In this document: positions 1-5,893 of the stretch, piece after piece
Layout: each line of letters opens with the position of its first letter
Numbering within the stretch: position 1 is the first letter of the stretch
NCBI GenBank assembly: GCA_030044775.1
Contig: JASICF010000126.1
Span: 1 to 8,738, forward strand
Reading direction: 5' to 3'
Source of the DNA: Candidatus Sulfotelmatobacter sp.
Lineage (GTDB): Bacteria > Acidobacteriota > Terriglobia > Terriglobales > Acidobacteriaceae
Length of the DNA: 8,738 bases
Notes under the pieces: model-generated
The model's database searches: none
Told to the model about the DNA's origin: nothing
Seen by the model: only the letters and a program-made list of their open reading frames with translations
Position numbers and translations under genes: made by a program

Positions 1-786
1 AAAATTTATCGCCGCGTCCGCCATGTCGAGCAGCAGTTGGAAAATGTGCGCCGGATCCGTGCCCAGCAGCGGCAGCGGCGCGAATCGGCCCCGGTAGCGA
101 CGGTCGCGCTCGTGGGATACACCAACGCCGGCAAATCAACTTTGTTCAACGCGCTTACTCGCGCTGGAGTTCTGTCTTCACCGAAAATGTTTGCAACACT
201 CGATCCGACGATCCGCGCCATAACCTTACCCTCGAAGCGGAAAGTTTTGCTTTCGGATACGGTGGGTTTCATTCGCAATCTGCCACACACGCTGGTGTCC
301 GCATTTCGCGCGACGCTCGAAGAGGTACAGCGCGCTTCGCTGATTCTCCACGTTTCCGACGCCAGCAGCCGGCTCTCCGCCGAGCAAGACGCACAGGTTG
401 AGATTGTCTTGAAAGAACTTGAAGCGGAGAAGAAGCCTCGCCTGCGCGTGATGAACAAAGTCGATTTGCTGGATATCGAAGTAGCGGACGGATTAGTCAA
501 CCCCGGCCGTCGCGAGCGAGACGATGGCAATGGATCGGATGTGCTCTACGTTTCAGCGGTTGAGGGGACGGGGCTTGATCGCCTGCTGGAGCGCATTGAC
601 GCCGTTATTAGCGATGATCCGGTGAGCCGTGTCAAGCTGAGGATTCCCCAAAAAGAAGGCAAGATGCTGGCGGTGCTTGAGGCGAAGGCGCGGATCTATT
701 CCCGCACGTACAAGGACGGCTCGGTGGAAATGGAAGTTGCTGCGCCCGAATCCGTGGTGCGGAGAGTGGCCGGATTTGTCGTCTGA
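1..786 (+). CDS. hflX: GTPase HflX, C-terminal part (5' end outside window)
   Basis: This is the 3' part of a gene for HflX, a translational GTPase that binds the ribosome and in known homologues splits stalled or stress-damaged 70S ribosomes. The frame is open from base 1, so the true start lies upstream; the in-frame TTG at 37 is not the start. What remains is the tail of the coiled helical linker, then a complete G domain. G1 is GYTNAGKST (115-141), the G2 region is ATLDPT (about 193-210), G3 is DTVGF (256-270), G4 is NKVD (454-465), and the G5-like motif is SA in VSAVEGTG (550-573). The LPHTLVSAFRATLEE stretch after G3 is typical of HflX and separates it from Era and Obg GTPases. A short HflX-type C-terminal domain follows and ends at TGA 784-786. 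It is not functionally linked to the ATP synthase genes and is probably a separate transcription unit. Confidence 0.93.
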   Translation, partial: KIYRRVRHVEQQLENVRRIRAQQRQRRESAPVATVALVGYTNAGKSTLFNALTRAGVLSSPKMFATLDPTIRAITLPSKRKVLLSDTVGFIRNLPHTLVSAFRATLEEVQRASLILHVSDASSRLSAEQDAQVEIVLKELEAEKKPRLRVMNKVDLLDIEVADGLVNPGRRERDDGNGSDVLYVSAVEGTGLDRLLERIDAVISDDPVSRVKLRIPQKEGKMLAVLEAKARIYSRTYKDGSVEMEVAAPESVVRRVAGFVV

Positions 787-875
787 GATCGAAAGCGCAA
801 ATTTAAATGGGCCGGCAACCAAGAAGCGGTGACATTCCTTGGCTATCGGCCCATTCGATCCTGAATTGGATCGGA
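787..875 (+). promoter_or_regulatory. self-complementary leader before the small ORF, with two competing folds
   Basis: This stretch begins right after the hflX stop and is dense in inverted repeats. GATCGAA (787-793) is complementary to TTCGATC (854-860). TGGGCCG (808-814) is complementary to CGGCCCA (847-853). CCAAG (819-823) is complementary to CTTGG (838-842). These nest into one long interrupted stem-loop. In addition CGATCC (856-861) can pair with GGATCG (868-873) across a 6-nt loop, which draws the first bases of the Shine-Dalgarno sequence at 873-881 into a helix. The last hairpin and the outermost helix share bases 856-860, so they exclude each other. That is the layout of a translational switch, but no ligand or function can be read from it. 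No T-run follows, so it is not an obvious intrinsic terminator. Confidence 0.45.
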
Positions 876-881
876 GGTGAT
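873..881 (+). promoter_or_regulatory. near-perfect Shine-Dalgarno site
   Basis: GGAGGTGAT matches the complement of the 16S rRNA 3' end over nine bases and sits 6 nt before the ATG at 888. It is by far the strongest ribosome binding site in the window and is the main reason for calling the small ORF that follows. Confidence 0.6.
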
Positions 882-887
882 ACTTAC

Positions 888-1028
888 ATGGTAAACCCGC
901 CGGTGGGGAAGTCAAGCATTTGTTGCAGGTTTTTGCAGAGTGAAACTTGCGCTGCTTGCCGCCGGGGTTTTACATTCCCGTCCCGCACGCGGCAACGCTT
1001 GAAAAATCAACCGGTTGCGTTGACATAA
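888..1028 (+). CDS. small cysteine-containing ORF (46 aa), hypothetical protein or leader peptide
   Basis: I do not recognise this product. The start at ATG 888 is fixed by the GGAGGTGAT site 6 nt upstream; an in-frame opening further upstream (from 807) would ignore that site. The 46-residue peptide begins MVNPPVGKSS. It has a CC pair at residues 12-13 and a CxxC (CAAC) at 21-24, which could bind a metal such as zinc. The C-terminal half is basic (several Arg and Lys) and lacks acidic residues. There is no signal peptide or membrane segment. It ends at TAA 1026-1028, 57 nt before atpF', and its last two sense codons TTG ACA coincide with the candidate -35 box of the atp promoter. It may be a true small protein, a leader peptide, or a chance reading of a structured RNA; conservation of the peptide versus the RNA would decide. 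Confidence 0.45.
   Translation: MVNPPVGKSSICCRFLQSETCAACRRGFTFPSRTRQRLKNQPVALT
1008..1017. promoter_or_regulatory. 10-bp perfect palindrome next to the atp promoter
   Basis: CAACCGGTTG is a perfect palindrome lying 2 nt upstream of the candidate -35 box at 1020. The position would suit an activator or repressor site, but a single 10-bp palindrome in GC-rich DNA can be chance. Confidence 0.22.
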
Positions 1029-1049
1029 CCTCCTTCCCGCGTTTAGACT
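1020..1049 (+). promoter_or_regulatory. candidate sigma70-type promoter for the atp operon
   Basis: TTGACA (1020-1025) is a perfect -35 consensus. With an 18-nt spacer, TAGACT (1044-1049) is a 4/6 match to the -10 consensus. Transcription would begin near 1056-1058 and leave a leader of roughly 30 nt before atpF'. No other stretch in the 299-nt gap between hflX and atpF' fits as well. The call rests on sequence match alone. Confidence 0.5.
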
Positions 1050-1085
1050 TTACAGTCCTTTATAGCCCTCATTTGCCCTGTAGCA

Positions 1086-1541
1086 ATGGATCAAACATTA
1101 CGACAATTAGGCGAACTACTGCTCGGATCGGTGCCTACCGTAGTTCTGCTGGCGTTGCTCTACGCCCTTTATGCGAGCATCGTACACAAGCCTCTCGCTC
1201 GCGTGCTTGCCGAACGGCGGCGAAAAACGGAAGGGGCCATCGAAAAGTCTCGGATCGATATCGCGGCCGCCGAGGTGCGCACCGCCGAATACGAAGACCG
1301 TCTGCGCGAGGCCCGCGCGACTGTTTTTCGAGCGCAGGAAGCTCGCCGCAAGGCGGCGCTCGACGCGCGCCACGCTGCCTTGAATCAGGTTCGCGAAAAG
1401 GCCCAGGCGGAGATTAACTCCGCCAAAGCAGGCATGGAAAAAGATCGCGAGGCCGCGCAGAGCGCGCTGCAGGGTGAGGCACAAGCGCTGGCCAACGAAA
1501 TCGTGCGTCGCGTACTTGAGCCGGTTGCTTCGGCGGAATAG
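1086..1541 (+). CDS. atpF': ATP synthase Fo subunit b' (first of two b-type subunits)
   Basis: This 151-aa protein is a b-type peripheral-stalk subunit. A single N-terminal membrane helix spans about residues 13-34 (ending near HKPL), followed by a highly charged, Ala/Glu/Arg/Lys-rich helical segment to the C-terminus. The helix would dimerise with the other b chain and hold the alpha3 beta3 head against rotation through delta. The VLAERRRKTEGAIEKS stretch just after the membrane helix is typical of the family, and the length is normal for b/b'. I call it b' because a second, longer b gene follows at once; which of the two is strictly b or b' is an inference. ATG 1086 is the only good start and lacks a clear Shine-Dalgarno sequence (CCTGTAGCA precedes it). 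It is the first gene after the candidate promoter. Confidence 0.88.
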   Translation: MDQTLRQLGELLLGSVPTVVLLALLYALYASIVHKPLARVLAERRRKTEGAIEKSRIDIAAAEVRTAEYEDRLREARATVFRAQEARRKAALDARHAALNQVREKAQAEINSAKAGMEKDREAAQSALQGEAQALANEIVRRVLEPVASAE

Positions 1542-1568
1542 TTTTCAGCCGCTGCCGTGTTGGAGAAC

Positions 1569-2372
1569 ATGATTCGATCGCACGATCGCCGGCGAAAAAG
1601 CGGCGCTTGCGACAAAAATGAAATGAGCTGGCGAAGAATAATTCCGAGTGTTGGCCTGCTGCTGCTGATCCCATGCTTCAGCCGCTTGCCCGTGTATGCG
1701 CAGAAACAACCAGAGCCGGCGAAACCGGCGATGGAAAGGCCGCGAGGCCCAGGCCAGGAGTTGGCGCACGAAACCCGTGAAGCGGCAGGTGAGGAAACGG
1801 ACGAAACAGCGCAGTTCAAGCAATCGCCCTCGGTTGCCTGGATCTCGAAGGTGACCGGACTGAGTCTGGGGAATGCCTATTTCTTCAGCGTATTGCTTAA
1901 TTTCATTGTCGTTGCGCTGCTGATTATCTGGGCAGCCCGGAAATTTCTCCCGGGCATGTTCAGCGCTCGAACGGCAGCAATTCAGAAAGCCATGCAGGAG
2001 GCTCAAAAGGCCGGCGAGGAGGCGCGCCGCAGGTTGGCCGAAATCGAAAATCGCCTGATAAAACTGGACGGAGAAATCGGCATGATGCGCAATGCCGCGG
2101 AGAAAGAAGCCGCGGCTGAAGAAGCACGCATTCAGGGGGCGGCGGAAGAAGATGCGCGGAAGATCGTCGAAGGCGCGCAGCAGGAGATCGCGGCGGCGGC
2201 CAAAGCCGCGCGCCGACAACTCACCGCTTATGCCGCCGATCTTGCCGTGGGGCTCGCGCAGAAGCAGATTCGCATCGACCCTTCCCAGGATCAGAAGTTG
2301 TTGCGGAACTTCGCGGGGGAACTGGGCGCCTCGGCGAACTCGCACGAAATCTCTGGAAAGGACGGGCATTAA
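1569..2372 (+). CDS. atpF: ATP synthase Fo subunit b with N-terminal signal sequence and periplasmic extension
   Basis: This is the second b-type stalk subunit. From ATG 1569 it is 267 aa, about 100 longer than a usual b subunit. The extra length is N-terminal. A basic n-region precedes a hydrophobic stretch (about residues 24-36) and a VYA/Q signal-peptidase-like site after residue 44. A Pro/Glu-rich tail of roughly 59 residues comes next, then the b-type membrane helix (about 104-123, ending IIWAARKF). A long Ala/Glu/Arg coiled coil and a C-terminal delta-binding region complete it. Cleavage would leave the tail in the periplasm, matching the N-out topology of b. The start is uncertain. ATG 1569 has GGAG 3 nt upstream, which is close; GTG 1557 is also open; ATG 1623 has no visible ribosome site but gives the cleanest signal peptide. 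It lies 27 nt after b' and 3 nt before atpH. Confidence 0.85.
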   Translation: MIRSHDRRRKSGACDKNEMSWRRIIPSVGLLLLIPCFSRLPVYAQKQPEPAKPAMERPRGPGQELAHETREAAGEETDETAQFKQSPSVAWISKVTGLSLGNAYFFSVLLNFIVVALLIIWAARKFLPGMFSARTAAIQKAMQEAQKAGEEARRRLAEIENRLIKLDGEIGMMRNAAEKEAAAEEARIQGAAEEDARKIVEGAQQEIAAAAKAARRQLTAYAADLAVGLAQKQIRIDPSQDQKLLRNFAGELGASANSHEISGKDGH

Positions 2373-2375
2373 GCC

Positions 2376-2912
2376 ATGGCGTCTGTCGCGGGCAGCTATT
2401 CACGGGCATTCGCAGACATCGTGATGGACGATCACCTCAATGCCGACGGGTGCGTCACGGAATTGCGCACCATAGCAGCCTTGCTTGACCAGAATGTCGG
2501 GTTGCGCCGGGTATGGGAGAATCCGGCTGTTCCCGTCGAGCAGAAGCGCAACTTGCTCGACGTAATCGCAAAAAGAGACGGCATATCGAAGCCGGTAAGA
2601 AATCTGGTTGCTGTTCTGATCGATCACCGGCGTCTTCATTTCTTGGATCGAGTCATCGACCAACTTGAAAAGGAACTCGACGCACGGCGTGGGTTTGCGG
2701 AGGCGCAGATCGTCAGCGCCCGTTCGCTGAACGATGCCGAGAAACGCCAATTCGAGACTCAGGTGGGAAAACTCACCGGCAAGAAAATTCGTGCCCGCTA
2801 CGGACAAGATACGTCGCTGCTCGGCGGCGCCGTCGTCCGGATCGGCAGCACGATTTACGATGGCTCGGTGAAAGGTCAGTTGGAAAGGATTAAAGAAGCG
2901 ATTAGCGGTTAG
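2376..2912 (+). CDS. atpH: ATP synthase F1 subunit delta
   Basis: The 178-aa product is the delta (OSCP-type) subunit, which caps the alpha3 beta3 head and ties it to the b/b' stalk. Residues about 1-105 form the helical N-terminal domain (opening SVAGSYSRAFADI). The C-terminal part contains the family signature region SLLGGAVVRIGSTIYDGS followed by VKGQLERIK. Length is normal. ATG 2376 lies 3 nt after the atpF stop, so the two are probably translationally coupled; a weak purine-rich stretch (GGAAAGGA) sits further upstream. The last codons and the TAG stop (2910-2912) fall inside a heptamer array that begins at 2897, so the C-terminal residues (AISG) are written by repeat units rather than by a typical delta tail. 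Confidence 0.95.
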   Translation: MASVAGSYSRAFADIVMDDHLNADGCVTELRTIAALLDQNVGLRRVWENPAVPVEQKRNLLDVIAKRDGISKPVRNLVAVLIDHRRLHFLDRVIDQLEKELDARRGFAEAQIVSARSLNDAEKRQFETQVGKLTGKKIRARYGQDTSLLGGAVVRIGSTIYDGSVKGQLERIKEAISG

Positions 2913-2977
2913 CAGTTGGCGCTTGGTGATTTTCCGCGTTCGACGGACCAAGAACCAAGTGCCAGGCGCGAACTGCG
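2897..2977. repeat. inverted heptamer arrays, atpH-atpA gap, element 1
   Basis: Five tandem 7-mers run from 2897 to 2931: AGCGATT, AGCGGTT, AGCAGTT, GGCGCTT, GGTGATT (pattern RGYNNTT). After an 11-nt spacer, a second 7-nt-phased array in the complementary sense runs from 2943 to 2977: ACGGACC, AAGAACC, AAGTGCC, AGGCGCG, AACTGCG. Pairing 2917-2927 with 2954-2964 and 2913-2917 with 2971-2975 gives a long hairpin. The extra bases in the 3' arm amount to about one inserted heptamer (AGGCGCG). The TAG of atpH lies within units 2 and 3. No T-run follows, so it does not look like an intrinsic terminator. Confidence 0.75.
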
Positions 2978-2986
2978 ACAACAAAA

Positions 2987-3021
2987 AGCTGACAGCCGAT
3001 GGCTGAAAGCTGAGAGCTGAT
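2987..3021. repeat. five direct AGCTGAN heptamers abutting the atpA start
   Basis: Exactly five 7-mers fill these 35 bases: AGCTGAC, AGCCGAT, GGCTGAA, AGCTGAG, AGCTGAT. The last base is immediately followed by the atpA ATG at 3022. No complementary array of this word is seen in the gap, so this is a direct-only array. It occupies the place where a Shine-Dalgarno sequence would be, leaving only a weak GAGAG. Confidence 0.75.
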
Positions 3022-4554
3022 ATGGCCCAAATCAAAGCAGACGAAATTACACAACTGATTCGCGAGCAGATCGAGAATTACGAATCGAAGATCTCCGTGG
3101 ATGAAACCGGCACGGTCATCACGCTGGGCGATGGCATCGCCCGCGTCTATGGTCTCGACAAAGTGATGGCCGGCGAACTTCTTTCGTTCCCCCACGGTGT
3201 CGCCGGAATCGCCATGAACCTGGAAGAAGACCAGGTGGGCGTGGTTTTGCTCGGCGAATACACTGAGATCAAGGAAGGCGACGAGGTGAAACGCACGGGC
3301 CGCATCATGAGCGTGCCCGTGGGCGATGCCATGATTGGCCGCGTCGTCGACTCGCTCGGTCGGCCGATCGACGACAAAGGCCCAATTTCCACCGACAAGT
3401 TCATAGCTCTTGAACGATTGGCTCCGGGCGTCATCGATCGGCAGCCGGTGCGCGAGCCGATGGCAACCGGACTGAAAGCCATCGATAGCATGATCCCCAT
3501 CGGCCGCGGCCAGCGCGAACTGATCATCGGCGACCGCCAGACCGGAAAGACTGCGGTTGCGCTTGACACGATCATCAACAGCAGAGGCAACGACCTGATT
3601 TGCATCTACAACGCCATCGGACAAAAACGCTCGTCGATTGCTCAGGTGGTGAAGATTCTCGAAGACTACGGCGCGATGGAGTACACCATCGTCGTTGCCG
3701 CATCCGCTTCCGAGCCAGCGCCCATGCAGTACATCTCACCGTATGCCGCGTGCGCTATCGGCGAATATTTTCGTGACAGCAAGCGGCACGCTCTTGTTAT
3801 TTACGACGATCTCTCGAAGCATGCCGCTTCGTATCGCGAAATTTCGCTGTTGCTGCGGCGTCCTCCCGGCCGCGAAGCTTATCCGGGAGACGTTTTTTAT
3901 CTTCACTCGCGTTTGCTGGAGCGATCGGCGAAACTGAGTGACAAGAACGGCGGAGGTTCTCTGACGGCTCTGCCGATCATCGAAACTCAAGCCGGCGACG
4001 TTTCGGCATACATTCCGACGAACGTCATTTCCATCACCGACGGCCAGATTTATCTGGAAACGGATTTATTCAACCAGGGCGTGCGTCCGGCAGTGAACGT
4101 AGGTCTGTCGGTGAGTCGCGTCGGCGGCAGCGCGCAGATCAAAGCCATGCGGCAAGTCGCCGGCTCCTTGAAACTCGAACTCGCTCAATACCGCGAGTTG
4201 GCCGCTTTCGCGCAGTTCGGCAGCGATCTCGATAAAGCTACCCAAGCGCAACTGAATCGCGGCCAGCGCCTGGTCGAGATTCTGAAGCAGGGGCAATTTT
4301 CGCCGCTACCGTTCTCCAAGCAAATTTTGATTATTTTTGCGGGCACGGGTGGTTTCCTCGACGACATGCCAGTGTCTGAAGTGCGTGCCTTCGAAAAAGA
4401 ACTTTACGAATACGGGGATATGACCAACCCCCAGTTGTTACGCACCATCATGGAAAAGAAGGTTCTCGATGATGGACTGAAAGGGCAGATGGCCGAGGTC
4501 GTCAAACAAGCAAAGCAGCAGTTTTTGGCGAGCCGGGAAGCGGTTGCCAAGTAA
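3022..4554 (+). CDS. atpA: ATP synthase F1 subunit alpha
   Basis: The 510-aa alpha subunit forms, with beta, the hexamer that houses the nucleotide sites; alpha carries the non-catalytic ones. The domains run in the usual order: N-terminal beta-barrel (about residues 25-95), nucleotide-binding domain with Walker A GDRQTGKT (170-177), and C-terminal helical domain. The alpha/beta signature PAVNVGLSVS is present, and the Arg366 that follows (VSRVGG) matches the conserved arginine finger that reaches into the neighbouring beta site. The length is standard and no key residue is missing. ATG 3022 is the natural start (MAQIKADEIT, then an amphipathic delta-contacting helix). No strong ribosome binding site precedes it because a heptamer array abuts the start. 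Confidence 0.98.
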   Translation: MAQIKADEITQLIREQIENYESKISVDETGTVITLGDGIARVYGLDKVMAGELLSFPHGVAGIAMNLEEDQVGVVLLGEYTEIKEGDEVKRTGRIMSVPVGDAMIGRVVDSLGRPIDDKGPISTDKFIALERLAPGVIDRQPVREPMATGLKAIDSMIPIGRGQRELIIGDRQTGKTAVALDTIINSRGNDLICIYNAIGQKRSSIAQVVKILEDYGAMEYTIVVAASASEPAPMQYISPYAACAIGEYFRDSKRHALVIYDDLSKHAASYREISLLLRRPPGREAYPGDVFYLHSRLLERSAKLSDKNGGGSLTALPIIETQAGDVSAYIPTNVISITDGQIYLETDLFNQGVRPAVNVGLSVSRVGGSAQIKAMRQVAGSLKLELAQYRELAAFAQFGSDLDKATQAQLNRGQRLVEILKQGQFSPLPFSKQILIIFAGTGGFLDDMPVSEVRAFEKELYEYGDMTNPQLLRTIMEKKVLDDGLKGQMAEVVKQAKQQFLASREAVAK

Positions 4555-4559
4555 TTGGC

Positions 4560-4657
4560 TTAGCATTTGGCACTTGGCATTTAGCCATAACAGTTTGTGG
4601 CGAGTGCCAACATAAGCCCGCACGGTGGCCAAATGCTTGCTAAGTACCAAGTGCTAT
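4560..4657. repeat. inverted heptamer arrays, atpA-atpG gap
   Basis: The 5' array has TTAGCAT, TTGGCAC, TTGGCAT, TTAGCCA in strict 7-nt phase (4560-4587). The downstream region (4604-4657) carries reverse-complement words: GTGCCAA at 4604, TGGCCAA at 4626, then TTGCTAA, GTACCAA, GTGCTAT from 4637 to 4657. AGCATTTGGC (4562-4571) pairs perfectly with GCCAAATGCT (4628-4637), and GCACTTGG (4570-4577) pairs with CCAAGTGC (4647-4654), so more than one register of folding is possible. The gap between the genes is 124 nt and holds no other recognisable feature. atpG starts 21 nt after the array. Confidence 0.75.
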
Positions 4658-4678
4658 GTGATTAGCAGCGGTTAATTC

Positions 4679-5752
4679 ATGCCGAACATTCTCGACATCC
4701 GTCGCCGCATTCGCAGCGTGATCAACACGCGGCAGATCACCAAAGCCATGAAGGTGGTTTCCGCCGCGAAGCTGCGCCGCGCGCAGGATCGCACGCTTGC
4801 GGCGCGTCCCTATGCGCAAATGCTGACGAATGTTCTGAAGTCGCTGGTGGCGAGAACTGAGATCTACGATCCGGAGACCGGCGAGCCAAAGCACCCCTTG
4901 CTGGCAGAGCGGCCGGAGAAAACCGCTCTCCTGATTGTGGTCACCGGCGACAAGGGGCTTGCCGGCGCCTTCAGCGCCAACATTACTAAGGCAGCTTCCA
5001 GGTTTCTCGAATCGAAGGCCGGGAAGAATATCGATATCGAAGCGATTGGACGAAAGGGCCGCGATTTCCTGCGAAGGCGCTATCCGGCTGCTCCGGTGCA
5101 GACCCGCAGTCTGGCGGAAGCCGAAGAATCGCCCGAAACCGAACCCGAACGGAGGGAGCGCGCGGGCGCCATACAAATTACCGGCGAGCACATAGGCATT
5201 TTAGGAAAACTGGAGTTTTCGCAGGCGCGCAATTTGGCAGACAGCGTAATCGAGCGCTACGAGCGCGAGGAGATCGATTCGGTCTACGTAGTTTTCAACG
5301 AATTCAAATCTGTCATTGCTCAGCGGCTGGTGGTTGAACAGATTCTACCGATCAAAGAAATTGGCGAACAAACGATTCGTCTAACGGAAGAGTTGCCGGA
5401 AGAAGAACGCAAACGAGCAAAAGAGGCGGCGATCAGCGCCGGAGTCGGCATGCGCGAAAGCCGCAGTGACGACTCGGAAGCGTTTGGCACCGCTCAGGTC
5501 GACTACATCTACGAACAGCCGCCGGCTGAGCTGTTTCGGGCTCTGCTTCCGAAATATGTCGCGATCCAGATTTTCAGAGCTCTGCTCGAATCGATTGCAG
5601 CCGAGCACGCGGCACGCATGACCGCAATGGATTCGGCGACGAACAACGCCACGGACATGATCGATTCCCTGACCTTGGCGATGAACCGAGCCCGGCAGGC
5701 GAAGATCACCAAAGAGATCATTGAAATTGTCAGCGGCGCTGCAGCGATGTGA
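4679..5752 (+). CDS. atpG: ATP synthase F1 subunit gamma, enlarged
   Basis: The 357-aa product is the central-shaft gamma subunit. The N-terminal helix carries the conserved ITKAMKVVSAAKLRRAQ stretch (residues 20-36). The Rossmann-like middle has LLIVVTGDKGLAGAFSANI (84-102). The C-terminal helix ends with the family signature ITKEIIEIVSGAAA (343-356). Usual bacterial gammas are about 285-300 aa; this one is some 60 longer. The excess appears as two charged, low-complexity insertions: about residues 144-168 (Glu/Arg/Pro-rich, after the LRRRYP segment) and about 229-273 (Glu/Lys/Arg-rich, just before VDYIYEQPP). The frame is intact across both, so they are insertions rather than frameshifts. 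ATG 4679 (MPNILDIRRRI) is the conserved start; no Shine-Dalgarno is evident. Subunit identity is certain; the role of the insertions is unknown. Confidence 0.96.
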   Translation: MPNILDIRRRIRSVINTRQITKAMKVVSAAKLRRAQDRTLAARPYAQMLTNVLKSLVARTEIYDPETGEPKHPLLAERPEKTALLIVVTGDKGLAGAFSANITKAASRFLESKAGKNIDIEAIGRKGRDFLRRRYPAAPVQTRSLAEAEESPETEPERRERAGAIQITGEHIGILGKLEFSQARNLADSVIERYEREEIDSVYVVFNEFKSVIAQRLVVEQILPIKEIGEQTIRLTEELPEEERKRAKEAAISAGVGMRESRSDDSEAFGTAQVDYIYEQPPAELFRALLPKYVAIQIFRALLESIAAEHAARMTAMDSATNNATDMIDSLTLAMNRARQAKITKEIIEIVSGAAAM

Positions 5753-5755
5753 AGA

Positions 5756-5893
5756 AGCTGTGAGCTTTGAGCAATGAGCTCTGAGCAGACAGCGCTGTAA
5801 CAGAAATCGAATGGAAGGTTTGAAGAGCTGAATGCCGAGTGCTGGCCGCTGATCGGTTTGCTCATCGCTCATGGCTCACAGCTCATAGCCAAT
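5756..5893. repeat. inverted heptamer arrays, atpG-atpD gap
   Basis: Six tandem 7-mers run from 5756 to 5797: AGCTGTG, AGCTTTG, AGCAATG, AGCTCTG, AGCAGAC, AGCGCTG. After a 62-nt spacer, four more run from 5860 to 5887 in the complementary sense (GCTCATC, GCTCATG, GCTCACA, GCTCATA), and a degenerate GCCAAT reaches the atpD ATG at 5894. AGCTGTGAGC (5756-5765) pairs perfectly with GCTCACAGCT (5874-5883), and the register then keeps AGCAATG opposite CATCGCT. The spacer shows no feature I recognise. The arrays fill the ribosome-binding region of atpD. Confidence 0.78.

Noticed and set aside
829..858. Promoter for the small ORF using GTGACA at 829-834
   Set aside because: No acceptable -10 hexamer is found at 16-18 nt spacing.
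947..1417. 156-codon + strand ORF across the atp promoter and atpF'
   Set aside because: It overlaps the well-supported b' gene out of frame and has the Arg/Ser-rich composition of a GC-rich shadow frame.
1545..2369. 274-codon - strand ORF opposite atpF
   Set aside because: It is the antisense of a clear b subunit; the length is explained by high GC and few stops, and no domain is visible.
2902..3624. 240-codon - strand ORF opposite the start of atpA
   Set aside because: Antisense shadow of a conserved alpha subunit region, with no family features.
5858..5893. N-terminal extension of atpD from the in-frame start at 5858
   Set aside because: The added residues are encoded by the heptamer array and the conserved beta N-terminus begins at ATG 5894.
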